Source of the DNA: Aquirufa lenticrescens
GTDB lineage: Bacteria; Bacteroidota; Bacteroidia; Cytophagales; Spirosomataceae
NCBI RefSeq assembly: GCF_019916085.1
Contig: NZ_CP049834.1
Span: forward strand, 1,038,501 to 1,102,500
Length of the DNA: 64,000 nt
Direction of reading: 5' to 3'
In this document: positions 1 to 8,883 of the stretch, piece by piece
Layout of the letters: each line of letters opens with the position of its first letter
Position numbering within the stretch: the stretch's first letter is position 1
Program-made: the position numbers and the translations under genes
The notes under the pieces: generated by a model
What the model saw: the letters and a program-made list of their open reading frames with translations, nothing else
Told to the model about the DNA's origin: nothing
Database searches by the model: none

Positions 1-1520
1 GTAATAGACCCGGTACCTAGTGTCAAAGTTCCACTTATCGTCATCGAACCAAGGCCCGTCGTGACCAAGGAAACGTTTGTCCCAGTGACGGTTTGATGGA
101 ATGTCAAGCTTCCAGCATTGCTGTTGAGGGTGGTGCTTTGGCCTAAAACGACAAGGCCTTCCCAGCTATTGTTCCCACTTTCATTTGATAAGGTGACCCC
201 GTAGGTATTCAGGGCTAATTCCTCCGGCCCCACCTGGATATTATTGTATAAGGCTAATTTCCCCGTTCCCCTAACGATGGTCCCTGCGCTGGTGCTTCCT
301 AAGGAACGGCTGTTATAAATGGCTAAGGTTCCCGCGTAGATCGTGGTCAAACCGGTGTAGGTGTTCACTTGGCTGTGGGTGGCATTTCCAAGGGAGAAGG
401 ATTCTCCGTATTTGGCCAAAGACAAAACTCCCAATCCATCTTCCATCAAACCGGTATACACCGTATTCAAATTACTCAATCCCAAGGTCAACGTGATATT
501 CCCCGCCACGCTACTGGTCACTTTCCCGTATCCATTTACACTGGCAATCGAACCAATCGATTCCGAAAATCCGTTTAAATCCAAGGTCGTGTTTGCCCCA
601 GTAAAAGATAGCGTATTGTAGTCAGGTAAAGCCGTGCCCCCCGCTAATTGCAACGTTCCGTCCGCCAGCTCAGAAGAGGATACGGCATTATTCGTTGCGC
701 TCAACTTCAGAATTCCTGCCCCCATTTTTTTAAAGGCTCCTCCGTTCATAACTCCGCTTATTCCATCATTCGCACCGCCCGTGGTAACACTCGTGTTCCC
801 ATCCAAAATAGTAATAGCTCCCGCAGAATACACCCGACTCGTAGAAAACAAGGTCCCGGAAACACTCACGCCAGCCGCCCCTTTGATAGTGATGGAACCA
901 CCCGTACCGTTGTAAAGACCTGAATTTATGGCATTAGTAGACCCACTGCAATTGATATTCCCAGTCACTTTCACGGCCCCATCAGTCGAATTGAGCGTAA
1001 CAGAACCGCCCTCGTTTATAATGGCAGAAGCATAGGATGGAGCTAAATTCGTCATCGAAATATCTGCCGTAACCGAAATATTTCCAGGGGTATTAATCAC
1101 TAAACTTAATGACCCTTTGTTTGTATTATTCGTAGTGGTACTACGCATCGCAATGGCATTAGGTACTGTTACGTCTGAGGCCGCGTTGAAAGTAATCGTT
1201 TTGTTGTAGGTAGGACCATTTTGGTTGTACGAGGAGAAAGAAGTGCTAAAGGTAACTTGACCTGCTTGAGTGCAGCTTGCACAAGCCGTATTAATGATGA
1301 CATGGCTGTATTTCACCCGCAACAAATCATCTATTTCCGTCACGCTGACTGTCGCATCGTCAGCATTAGGGGTGAAGGTATACGTCGTTTGTGTGGTGGC
1401 GGAGGATAATAGCGGCGACCAGGTTCCTCTACTCGTGGCGCCAGCGATGATGGTGAGATTGCTATTTTGGGCGTATAGTTGCCCCGCAAAAAATAGGAGT
1501 ACGAATAAGAGCTTCTTCAT
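1..1520 (-). CDS. Exported autotransporter-type beta-strand-repeat protein (partial, C-terminus beyond left edge)
   Basis: An open frame runs from an ATG at 1520 to the left edge, about 506 codons with no stop. It starts with a clear signal peptide (MKKLLFVLLFFAGQLYA, then Q). The body is rich in Gly, Ser, Thr and Asn. It contains units such as GAGILKLSATNNAV followed by LADGTLQLAGG, which resemble autotransporter-associated beta-strand repeats (PATR), so a right-handed beta-helix on the cell surface is likely. A CASC motif lies near residue 70. The start is one base after the stop of the 767-aa repeat protein, so the two are probably co-transcribed. The anchoring or secretion domain is not visible, so export by type IX secretion cannot be judged. 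Confidence 0.8.
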   Translation of the reverse strand, partial: MKKLLFVLLFFAGQLYAQNSNLTIIAGATSRGTWSPLLSSATTQTTYTFTPNADDATVSVTEIDDLLRVKYSHVIINTACASCTQAGQVTFSTSFSSYNQNGPTYNKTITFNAASDVTVPNAIAMRSTTTNNTNKGSLSLVINTPGNISVTADISMTNLAPSYASAIINEGGSVTLNSTDGAVKVTGNINCSGSTNAINSGLYNGTGGSITIKGAAGVSVSGTLFSTSRVYSAGAITILDGNTSVTTGGANDGISGVMNGGAFKKMGAGILKLSATNNAVSSSELADGTLQLAGGTALPDYNTLSFTGANTTLDLNGFSESIGSIASVNGYGKVTSSVAGNITLTLGLSNLNTVYTGLMEDGLGVLSLAKYGESFSLGNATHSQVNTYTGLTTIYAGTLAIYNSRSLGSTSAGTIVRGTGKLALYNNIQVGPEELALNTYGVTLSNESGNNSWEGLVVLGQSTTLNSNAGSLTFHQTVTGTNVSLVTTGLGSMTISGTLTLGTGSI

Positions 1521-1521
1521 C

Positions 1522-3825
1522 TTAGTACGAGTAAACAAATTGAATGCGATCTCCTAGTGCAATCACATAGGAGCCATTGTTTGCTGTATTGTAGGCCAAA
1601 TAAGGCGTAGGCGCCGTGGCATTCGTCGAAAATGCGCTTGTGGTCTTGTAGCTGTAGGCGTTTTGGCTGATCAAAATACCATTCACATACATCTTGAGTT
1701 TCGCCGTTGTGTGCGGCGTTTGCGTGAGGGTAAAGTTCGTTTGACCAGCTGTTACGGCTACTAAATTCCCCGTGGAACCGGTAGCTGTCGTTTCGTCAAA
1801 GCCATCTCTTAAGGTGCTTGTCCAGCTAGCCACACCGGAGGAGGTTAAACTCAAGACTTGACCCGTGGCACCCGGATTGGATGGGAATGTCGTTCCACCC
1901 AGCGTTAACGTTCCGGTTAAACTCGAATTCACAAAGGTCTTGTTCGTGAGTGTTTCCGTGCCAGCTAGCGTGGCCATCGTACCAGAGGTGGGAAACGTAA
2001 TGTTCGTGACACCCGTGGTGTTGATCGTCGTGGAATAATTCCCGGAAGTCACGAGGTCGCCCGCTAAACTTATCGTTTTGCTACCATTGTTTATTCCCGT
2101 TCCGCCGTAAGTGGGCGAAAGGATTCCTATAATCGCGGCGCTTCCGTCGAAGGGATAGCCGAAGATAGTTTGGGGGGAGGAAAGGGTGGTGGCGGTGGTG
2201 GCGGCAGTCGCGAAAGTTGCGCTTGCCGCGATGGCAGCTGTGTTAGAAGTTAAGGCTGTTGTGGCGAAAGTGGCTGAAATTGCCGTAGATGCTGAGTTAG
2301 CTGTTACAGCAGTCAAAGCCGTCGTGGCTGACGCAGCAGTAACTGCAGTCAAAGCCGCTGTTGCCGTACTCGCATTACCCGTTAATTCCCCCACAAAATT
2401 CGTTGCACTAATAGAGTTGAATCCAGACATACTGGAAAAGGTTCCTCCTAAAATAGCAATCGTAGAGCCTAAAGTAATTTGATTGTTAGCTAATTGGCCG
2501 TTGGTGATGCTAGCGGTGGCGGAAAGGTTAGCAGTTGTTAAGCCAGTGGCTTGGATGGCGTTTCCAGTAAGGGAAATGCCTGAACCGGCGGTTAAGGGGG
2601 CTTGATAATCTGTCCCAGCGATAAGTGGTATTTGGTAATTGATCCCGGCTACTAATGGAACCTGAAAATCCGTTCCTGCAATAAGCGGCCTCTGATAATC
2701 AGTCCCCGCAATTAATGGTATTTGATAGTCGACCCCAGAAACTAACGGTACTTGCACATCTATCCCGGGCCGTAAAGGCCTTTGAAAATCGACACCTGCA
2801 ATAAGAGGACGCTGGTAATCAGTACCTGCCATTAAGGGCTGCTGATAATCAATCCCAGCCACCAGTGGAACCTGATAATCCGTCCCAGCCATAAGCCGCG
2901 CCTGTACATCCAATCCAATCCGCAACCCTAAATTCGCTCGCGCCGAAGCCGCGGTCGTAGCTCCCGTTCCACCCTTTTCCAACGGAATAACTCCCGTTAA
3001 TACGGAGGCGTCTATTGGTATGGAAATATTTGTAGACCCATCAAAAGGCACTCCATTGATTGTGCGCGCGGTTTCTAAGGCCGTGGCCTTGGTTGCTAAA
3101 TTTGCCGAACTCGCCTGGCTTGCGACGCTTGCATTCGCCGTACGACTATCTACATACTCTTTCACCGCTTTCACGGACGGATATTTTACCTGAGACGCAG
3201 AGTCTGAAAGAATCGAATTAGATTTATTAGCCAGGGATTCTTTGGTATTTAATTGGGCCAAAACCAAGCCAGACACCGGCTTGTCCACATCCGCCGTATT
3301 GTCTACATTGCCTAGCCCTAAATTCGCACGCGCGGCAACAGCGGTGGTAGCACCCGTCCCTCCGAAGGTAAGTGTCAAAGTACCACTCAGCTTTCCCGCC
3401 TCCTCCGCAAAATGCGCATAAGGCAAGTAATTTAGGCCGCGATTGCTGACCTCGGTGTATTTGGCACCTAAATCAAAACTCACCTGCGTCACCAATTTCT
3501 TCACCGGACCGCCCCAGTTCAAACTGGCAAAAGTCCCGGCTGCACTTGAATTCTCCCCTGCCCCTATCTCCAAATTAATCAGCCCATACGCATCCGTCTT
3601 CGTCTTATGCAACTCCTCAAACTGCAACGTGCTCCCCGCATAAATCCCAAACTTCACCCAAATATCCTTGTTCAAATACAGTTGCGCCTGAACCCCATTT
3701 CCGGGCAATTCAATGGCAGCCGGATCTACGATCAGGGCCTGGTAATTAATCGACTTCAGAGGAGTTTGCGCGTGCGCACAATAGAAACTGCACAGCAAGG
3801 CTGTGAGAATGAAATAGTTTTTCAT
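1522..3825 (-). CDS. Exported repeat protein with tail-fibre-like GGTGATT motifs and ten decapeptide repeats
   Basis: About 767 aa with a signal peptide (MKNYFILTALLCSFYCAHA). An in-frame TTG at 3831 is possible, but the ATG at 3825 gives the better signal peptide. Residues 20-150 form a head domain also found in the 847-aa neighbour (INYQALIVDP, FEELHKTKTDAYGLINLEIG, LPYAHFAEEAGKL). Next come two GGTGATTA..ARANLGL motifs typical of phage tail fibres and Bacteroidota surface proteins. Ten decapeptides of the type PLIAGTDYQR follow, then an Ala/Thr-rich stretch and a C-terminal GATGQVLSLTSSGVASW motif with a beta-rich tail. No phage genes surround it. Function unknown; a surface fibre or adhesin is an inference. 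Confidence 0.88.
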   Translation of the reverse strand: MKNYFILTALLCSFYCAHAQTPLKSINYQALIVDPAAIELPGNGVQAQLYLNKDIWVKFGIYAGSTLQFEELHKTKTDAYGLINLEIGAGENSSAAGTFASLNWGGPVKKLVTQVSFDLGAKYTEVSNRGLNYLPYAHFAEEAGKLSGTLTLTFGGTGATTAVAARANLGLGNVDNTADVDKPVSGLVLAQLNTKESLANKSNSILSDSASQVKYPSVKAVKEYVDSRTANASVASQASSANLATKATALETARTINGVPFDGSTNISIPIDASVLTGVIPLEKGGTGATTAASARANLGLRIGLDVQARLMAGTDYQVPLVAGIDYQQPLMAGTDYQRPLIAGVDFQRPLRPGIDVQVPLVSGVDYQIPLIAGTDYQRPLIAGTDFQVPLVAGINYQIPLIAGTDYQAPLTAGSGISLTGNAIQATGLTTANLSATASITNGQLANNQITLGSTIAILGGTFSSMSGFNSISATNFVGELTGNASTATAALTAVTAASATTALTAVTANSASTAISATFATTALTSNTAAIAASATFATAATTATTLSSPQTIFGYPFDGSAAIIGILSPTYGGTGINNGSKTISLAGDLVTSGNYSTTINTTGVTNITFPTSGTMATLAGTETLTNKTFVNSSLTGTLTLGGTTFPSNPGATGQVLSLTSSGVASWTSTLRDGFDETTATGSTGNLVAVTAGQTNFTLTQTPHTTAKLKMYVNGILISQNAYSYKTTSAFSTNATAPTPYLAYNTANNGSYVIALGDRIQFVYSY
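2600..2899 (-). repeat. Ten tandem 30-bp coding repeats
   Basis: Ten consecutive 30-bp units lie in frame inside the 767-aa protein gene, each encoding a variant of PLxAGxDYQx. The units are diverged at the DNA level, yet length and the Pro-Leu, Gly and Gln positions are kept. This suggests an old expansion held by selection on the protein. There are no unique spacers, so this is not a CRISPR array. Confidence 0.9.
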
Positions 3826-3907
3826 AAGCAATCTTTTAAACAGAACAGATTGCTTATTAGTGGTTAAGAAGCAATACGAATATAAATTGAGGGTATTGTG
3901 TTGATAA

Positions 3908-3936
3908 CAAAGGTACTAGGATTTTGCAGAGGGCAA
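3908..3936 (-). promoter_or_regulatory. Bacteroidota-type promoter for the repeat-protein/PATR pair
   Basis: On the minus strand TTG (3936-3934), 18 bases, then TACCTTTG (3915-3908) match the Bacteroidota -33/-7 consensus (TTG, then TAnnTTTG). It lies about 80 bases before the start at 3825 and after the terminator of the upstream gene. Motif match only. Confidence 0.55.
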
Positions 3937-3969
3937 TGGGGGAGGGATTTTTTAATTTAGGGGTGGGGC

Positions 3970-3997
3970 AAAAAAATCCCCAGTTGTTAGCTGGGGA
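3970..3997 (-). terminator. Intrinsic terminator after the 847-aa protein gene
   Basis: On the minus strand a 7-bp stem TCCCCAG/CTGGGGA with a 7-base loop is followed directly by a run of seven T. It starts 20 bases after the stop codon at 4017. It separates the 847-aa gene from the 767-aa gene, which has its own promoter. Confidence 0.85.
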
Positions 3998-4016
3998 CCA
4001 ATTAGTTGCATTCGTT

Positions 4017-6560
4017 TTATTTTATGTAGTATCTTTTTTGGCCAGCAGTTGTAATAACATACATATTCACAGCCGCGCCTGGGTTAATCGAAAAAGTTGA
4101 AACTCCGCCGTTACCACTAGTACTAGTATAGTATAAAGTTGTTGCGGGGGTGTTAGACGTCCAGGTACCATTACTATAATTACAAATTGTCAATGTAAAT
4201 CCATCAGGCAAATTATCTGGAATATTAGGCATACCCGTATGTTGTGTCGATATGATATATCCTGAATATTGATATAAATCTGAAGCTGCAATAAAAGGCC
4301 AATCATCATATGTCTTTGTGGCTATTGACTGCCAAGAAGATGTCCCATTCGCATTTGCGGTTAATACTTGCCCCTGAGTACCATTAGTATTAGGGTAAGT
4401 AACAGCCCCTGCCGTAATTGAGCCACTTGTTTTCACATTTGTGACAGATGTATTTCCTAATTGAATCGTATTGCTTGCCGTCACTTGAGCCCCATATCCA
4501 ACAGCCGTTGCATTGTTCAATGTAGCGGAAGACGCATCGGCATCTGTACCCAAGATCGTATTTTGACTTCCGGATGTAATTGTTTGACCTGAACGTTTAC
4601 CTACACCCACGTTACTATTCCCTGTCACACTAATCAATGATTGATTACCGATGGATGTATTTTCTTGGCCAGTCACTAAAGACATCATTGACTCCGCTCC
4701 TACAGAAGTATTTCCAGAACCTGAAGTCATACTAGGTAAGTTATTGTAACCAATACTAGTATTATTATCCCAAGCGGTACCATTATAACGAGCCATTGCA
4801 AAAGCACCTAGGGCTGTGTTACGTTTACCATTAACATTGGAAGACCCCATCGCGCCTTGTCCAATGGCTACGCTCTCATCATTATTACCTGCTCCACGAC
4901 CCAATGAAACACCATTAGCAGAAATATTTGAACTAAAAGTTTTAACTCCAGCAATTGTTTGAGCTGTTGTTAAATCAACAAATCCTCCTGTCGAGGTAGT
5001 CACTTCTTTCGTTCCGGCATTATAATACAACAAATTGGAAGTTGCGGAAGCGCTACGAATGGGATTCACATAAAAACCGGCATTGCTCGGATTCAATGGG
5101 CTACTACTACCTGCAGCGTTCAAGGCGATACTGTTCGCCGCTTGATTGCTTTGGCCAGCAAAAGTTCCAATGGCGATAGCGCCTGTTCCTTGATTATTTT
5201 GACCGGCAGCAAAACCAATCGCAACTGATTCTCCTGCTTGATTTGCCTGGGCCGCGTTACCCCCTATTGAAATACTATTTGCCCCTTGATTTTGGTCTCC
5301 AGAAACGTAACCGATAGCGATCGAACTTTGACCTTGATTCCCTCTTCCTGCGCCTCCACCAATGGCTACGGTGTTCTTATTAACGCCTTGATTCGGAGTT
5401 CCAGCTTGTGAGCCGATGGCGATATTATTATTTGCCAAACCAAGTGTAGTCAGTATTCCTGCTACCGTCGTTTGGCCCGTTCCTCCAGCTGCTACTGGAA
5501 TCACACCTGTGATTTTAGATCCTGCTACCGAGGTAATTTTCGCGTCAGTTACCGCACCGTTCGCAATTTTAACCGTGGAGATTGAATTATCAGCAACTCC
5601 TGCAGAAGCCATAGCTACAGATACGGCAGCATCCGTATAGGCGGTTGTCGCTAGTTGTGTTGAATTTGTTCGTGGACTTGCTGTGGGGGCTGTAGGAACT
5701 CCAGTTAAAATAGGAGAAGCAAGTGGTGCTTTGGTACTTAGAGCCGCTTGCGTTGCTGTTGAAATCGGCTTTGCCGCATCAGTCGTATTATCCACTGAAC
5801 CTAAACCGACCATTGATTTCGTAATACCAGAAACGGTCCCAGTAAACGTAGGGGAAGCAATCGGTGCATAATTATTCAAATCCGTCAATGCCGCCTTCGT
5901 CGCTAACATACTGGTATCTACCGTGATCGCCATGTGAGCCGCTAATGCCGCTGCACTCGCTTTTAAGTCTAGCGCTGCATTTACATCCGCCACATTTGCT
6001 TTAAAGTTCAAAGCCGCCTGCGTTGCTGCAGAAATTGGCTTATCAGCATCTGAAGTATTATCGACATTCCCTAGACCTAGGTTAGCACGAGCCCCTACGG
6101 CCGTTGTTGCACCCGTTCCACCACCAGTAATTCCTAGCGTTCCTCCTAGTTTTCCTGCCGTTTCTGCAAATAAGGCATAAGGACTATAAGTTAGTTTTTG
6201 GTCTGATACTTTCGTGTATGAGGTTCCGTTATCAAAACTTACGAATACCTGCAATGATTTTTGATTCGCGTCCCAATTTACCGCATTGAATGCCGTGCTT
6301 GCCACAGAACCAATGGTAAGGTTCACTAAACCATAAGCGTCCGTTTTCGATTGTTGCACTTCTTCGAATTGAATGTTAGTACCTGAAACGATAACAAATT
6401 TCACTGTGACATTCCCGTTGACTAAAGGTTGGCCTGTAATGTCAGCTCCGGGTAATTCGATTTTTGCAGGATCTAATATAACCGCTTGGTAAGAAATCCC
6501 TTTTTGGGCTTTCGCCACAACAGAAATAAATAATAGAACAAAGAGTAACAGTTTTTTCAT
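4017..6560 (-). CDS. Exported repeat protein with tail-fibre-like and YadA/Hep_Hag-like head repeats
   Basis: 847 aa with signal peptide MKKLLLFVLLFISVVAKA. The N-terminal ~150 residues match the head domain of the downstream 767-aa protein (ISYQAVILDP, FEEVQQSKTDAYGLVNLTIG, YSPYALFAETAGKL), so the two are paralogues. Then come GGTGATTA..ARANLGLGNVDNT motifs and a coiled-coil-like Ala-rich part. About six 16-residue units with AIG..AG..NQG lie around residues 375-480, similar to trimeric-autotransporter head repeats. A second head-like block (SVAIGQGAMG, NTSIGYNNLP) and a GQVLTANANGTSSW motif follow near the C-terminus. It lies 25 bases after the beta-barrel gene. A trimeric surface fibre is inferred from the repeats; no membrane anchor is recognised. 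Confidence 0.88.
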   Translation of the reverse strand: MKKLLLFVLLFISVVAKAQKGISYQAVILDPAKIELPGADITGQPLVNGNVTVKFVIVSGTNIQFEEVQQSKTDAYGLVNLTIGSVASTAFNAVNWDANQKSLQVFVSFDNGTSYTKVSDQKLTYSPYALFAETAGKLGGTLGITGGGTGATTAVGARANLGLGNVDNTSDADKPISAATQAALNFKANVADVNAALDLKASAAALAAHMAITVDTSMLATKAALTDLNNYAPIASPTFTGTVSGITKSMVGLGSVDNTTDAAKPISTATQAALSTKAPLASPILTGVPTAPTASPRTNSTQLATTAYTDAAVSVAMASAGVADNSISTVKIANGAVTDAKITSVAGSKITGVIPVAAGGTGQTTVAGILTTLGLANNNIAIGSQAGTPNQGVNKNTVAIGGGAGRGNQGQSSIAIGYVSGDQNQGANSISIGGNAAQANQAGESVAIGFAAGQNNQGTGAIAIGTFAGQSNQAANSIALNAAGSSSPLNPSNAGFYVNPIRSASATSNLLYYNAGTKEVTTSTGGFVDLTTAQTIAGVKTFSSNISANGVSLGRGAGNNDESVAIGQGAMGSSNVNGKRNTALGAFAMARYNGTAWDNNTSIGYNNLPSMTSGSGNTSVGAESMMSLVTGQENTSIGNQSLISVTGNSNVGVGKRSGQTITSGSQNTILGTDADASSATLNNATAVGYGAQVTASNTIQLGNTSVTNVKTSGSITAGAVTYPNTNGTQGQVLTANANGTSSWQSIATKTYDDWPFIAASDLYQYSGYIISTQHTGMPNIPDNLPDGFTLTICNYSNGTWTSNTPATTLYYTSTSGNGGVSTFSINPGAAVNMYVITTAGQKRYYIK

Positions 6561-6585
6561 GGTAGTAGAACAAATGAATGAGTAA

Positions 6586-7188
6586 TTATTTCGTAGCTAT
6601 TTTAAGGCCAAAACTGAAGGTAGACGGAACGAAATTCAGCGTGGATGAACCGAAAGTGTTCGTATCTAGGTGTTGAAAAGAAGTGTAAACAGACATCTGA
6701 TCGTTGACTTTTTTAGTGATCGATAAGGTAAAACCTACCGAGAATTTCAGGCCGTTAAATTGGTCGTCATCTGCTAAATCCAGGTACCTGTTTTGTAAAA
6801 ACTGAGTGCCGTTAATAAGGGTTTGGACGGCTGCTGAAGCTTTGGCAGAAACAGTTAAACCATGAAGGCCGGTATAAGAAGGTCCGATGCCACCGGTCAA
6901 GCCCATAAAATCTGCCTGATAAGAAAAAGGAATGTTTTGCACATCGCCCACATTGTTGTATTGATTATAGGCTAAACCCAAATCATACACAAAAGCTTTT
7001 GATATTTTATTCTCGCGGGATAAAGCCAAATGAAGACCAGAACTAGACTTCAAGAAGTCAGGATTGTTTCCAGCAGAATTGGTAAAAACATAACGGGTGA
7101 TGTTATTGCCGGTTTCGAAATTCCAGGTTTGCGCTTGTAGCGACGAAACGAAAAATAGGGCAATCAGGAGGGTAAAAATTGATCTCAT
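6586..7188 (-). CDS. Outer-membrane beta-barrel protein
   Basis: 200 aa with a signal peptide (MRSIFTLLIALFFVSSLQA). The rest alternates polar and hydrophobic residues and is rich in aromatic residues, as in small outer-membrane barrels (for example the strand FKFSVGFTLSITKKV); it ends SFGLKIATK. It lies 25 bases upstream of the 847-aa protein gene on the same strand, so it may help anchor or display that product. No family name can be assigned with confidence, and the ligand or role is unknown. Confidence 0.78.
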   Translation of the reverse strand: MRSIFTLLIALFFVSSLQAQTWNFETGNNITRYVFTNSAGNNPDFLKSSSGLHLALSRENKISKAFVYDLGLAYNQYNNVGDVQNIPFSYQADFMGLTGGIGPSYTGLHGLTVSAKASAAVQTLINGTQFLQNRYLDLADDDQFNGLKFSVGFTLSITKKVNDQMSVYTSFQHLDTNTFGSSTLNFVPSTFSFGLKIATK

Positions 7189-7291
7189 AGAACAGAATTA
7201 AATCTTGAAGACCAATATTAGTTCAATGGAGTTCGGAAAAGAATTTTTAGAACATTCAGCTTGTTTCGATTCGCCGAATTGAATCAAATCA

Positions 7292-8452
7292 CTAGGAAAG
7301 ATTTTTTAAATAGACCGAAGGTGATTCCCCCGTTTGCGTTTTAAATGCTTGAATAAAATTAGAGCGAGATTTGTATCCACAAGCCTTACCTACACTTTCT
7401 AAGGTATTGGTTTCGGCTTTACCCGCTTTTAAAAGCATGACCGCTTCCTCGATGCGAAGCTGATTTTTCCACTTTAGAAAAGTAATGCCTTTGTAGGTAT
7501 TAAAGTAATAGGTTAATACATGTTCCGGCGTAGCAAGATCTTTAACTAAATCCGACATCGCGAATCCAGGCACTAAAAACTTCTTCACTAGAACATATTC
7601 ATTGAGCTGCTTTTCCACTCGTTTAATCCTTATTTTACTGAGTTCAAATGTCTTCGCATTAGTAGCTATTTCCTCGTTTAATTTCACCACAGCTAACAAA
7701 CTCGCATCCGATTTTCCTTCTAAACCATATAATACAGATGGGAAAAAATAGATAGATACCATCAATCCAAACATAATGATACTAGCAACAGATCTTCCTC
7801 TACCCTGCTCATCTAATACAATCATAAGGTCATTCGCAAAATAGGAATGGGTACTTAGTGCAATCAAACTTATATTAAAGATTAAACCCAAAATCAGATA
7901 TACTTGTAACCACTTCCTTAATACGGCGGCAGATTTCAATTTTCCCTCTTGAATAGATCTAAATAAAATTACCGCTGCGAATACCATATAGCAAAACGAT
8001 ACCACCGAACGCGAGATGAAATAAAATGAAAAGGGGACTAACGGAAAATATACCTGGTAGATGATACGAGAATTATGATGAATCCTTTCTGCTAGATCTA
8101 ACTTAAACGCCCAAGAATGGAAAGTATAGGGCAAAATATTAAGCACAATAATAAAAAAGGGGATGAAATGTAGATAATCCCAACCTCGAATGATTTTTTT
8201 CTCCGTTAAAATAGCTCGAACATAAAAATACAAGAAAGGTGTATTCAATAAATAAAAGGGAAAATAATGAATGGCCGAAATCGCGCGTAATGTTTCATTA
8301 TCAGACACAATAGACGACCAATGCGCAAAACTAAATAAACTATTCAGTATAAAATGATAGGCCAAATAACGATTTGCCACATTAACCCGATCGGTAAAAT
8401 GTAGGAGGAGAAAAGCGCTTAAAAACCCAACAAGGCTAATGGCAGGAAGCAT
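7292..8452 (-). CDS. Membrane-anchored AraC-family transcriptional regulator
   Basis: 386 aa. Residues 1-240 hold about seven to eight hydrophobic segments (MLPAISLVGFLSAFLLLHF, YLNTPFLYFYVRAIL and others). Residues 280-386 form an AraC/XylS DNA-binding domain: LRIEEAVMLLKAG, then SVGKACGYKSRSNFIQAFK and TGESPSVYLKNL. This layout is common in Bacteroidota and suggests a one-component sensor that binds DNA from the membrane. It is the first gene of the minus-strand surface-protein locus and is the best candidate to control it. Its signal is unknown. Confidence 0.88.
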   Translation of the reverse strand: MLPAISLVGFLSAFLLLHFTDRVNVANRYLAYHFILNSLFSFAHWSSIVSDNETLRAISAIHYFPFYLLNTPFLYFYVRAILTEKKIIRGWDYLHFIPFFIIVLNILPYTFHSWAFKLDLAERIHHNSRIIYQVYFPLVPFSFYFISRSVVSFCYMVFAAVILFRSIQEGKLKSAAVLRKWLQVYLILGLIFNISLIALSTHSYFANDLMIVLDEQGRGRSVASIIMFGLMVSIYFFPSVLYGLEGKSDASLLAVVKLNEEIATNAKTFELSKIRIKRVEKQLNEYVLVKKFLVPGFAMSDLVKDLATPEHVLTYYFNTYKGITFLKWKNQLRIEEAVMLLKAGKAETNTLESVGKACGYKSRSNFIQAFKTQTGESPSVYLKNLS

Positions 8453-8540
8453 ATTTTTTTGAACACTGAGTTAGTGACAATTTACAAAATTTTAGCTGCG
8501 ATGCTATCTGGACAGGGAATTTATTAAGGGTTTAAAAACA

Positions 8541-8570
8541 AAAAAGCCTTCCCAAAGGAAGGCTTTTTTA
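8541..8570 (-). terminator. Intrinsic terminator after tRNA-Leu
   Basis: A perfect AAAGCCTTCC/GGAAGGCTTT-type stem with a CAAA loop, flanked by A and T runs, lies 14 bases beyond the 3' end of tRNA-Leu on the minus strand. It also insulates the AraC-type gene at 8452 from tRNA transcription. Confidence 0.85.
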
Positions 8571-8583
8571 GACGCTTGAATTG

Positions 8584-8669
8584 TACTTGGGATGGGAATC
8601 GAACCCACACGAGCGTTACGGCTCACGGGATTTTAAGTCCCGCGTGTCTACCAGTTCCACCACCCAAGC
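8584..8669 (-). tRNA. tRNA-Leu (anticodon TAA)
   Basis: 86 nt on the minus strand with a long variable arm, as expected for a class II tRNA. The anticodon stem CGGGA/TCCCG encloses loop CTTAAAA, giving anticodon TAA. The T-arm has GGTTCGATTCC. The acceptor stem pairs with a G-T at 1-72. CCA is not encoded. Confidence 0.96.
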
Positions 8670-8683
8670 GTCCTAGTAAAACT

Positions 8684-8705
8684 AAAAGCACCGATGGTGC
8701 TTTTT
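8684..8705 (-). terminator. Small hairpin between the two tRNA genes
   Basis: AAAAGCACC/GGTGCTTTT with a 3-base loop lies just beyond the 3' end of tRNA-Gly on the minus strand, followed by a short T-rich stretch. It may be a weak terminator or a processing signal between tRNA-Gly and tRNA-Leu. Confidence 0.6.
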
Positions 8706-8712
8706 CGTTTTG

Positions 8713-8785
8713 AGCGAAAGACGGGGTTCGAACCCGCGACCTCGACCTTGGCAAGGTCGCGCTCTACCAGCTGAGCTACTTTCGC
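8713..8785 (-). tRNA. tRNA-Gly (anticodon GCC)
   Basis: 73 nt on the minus strand. Acceptor stem GCGAAAG/CTTTCGC is fully paired. The D-arm has AGCTCAGCTGGTAGAGC, the anticodon stem CGACC/GGTCG encloses TTGCCAA (anticodon GCC), and the T-arm is GCGGGTTCGAACCCC. CCA is not encoded. It lies upstream of tRNA-Leu and may share its transcript. Confidence 0.97.
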
Positions 8786-8883
8786 GTTTTGTGGATGCAA
8801 AAATAAGGCCTCCTATTGAATTATGCAAGTCGAAATCAAATTTTAGTGAAAATATTCTCTAAATTTATGCTTTCGAAAAAAAT

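Noticed and set aside
2186-2482. Ala/Val-rich open frame on the plus strand
   Set aside because: Antisense of the Ala/Thr repeat part of the 767-aa protein; biased composition explains it.
2600-2899. CRISPR array suggested by ten regular 30-bp units
   Set aside because: Units are contiguous without spacers and in frame with a large exported protein; no cas genes are near.
1522-6560. Prophage tail-fibre genes
   Set aside because: GGTGATT motifs are tail-fibre-like, but both proteins have signal peptides and no other phage gene is near.
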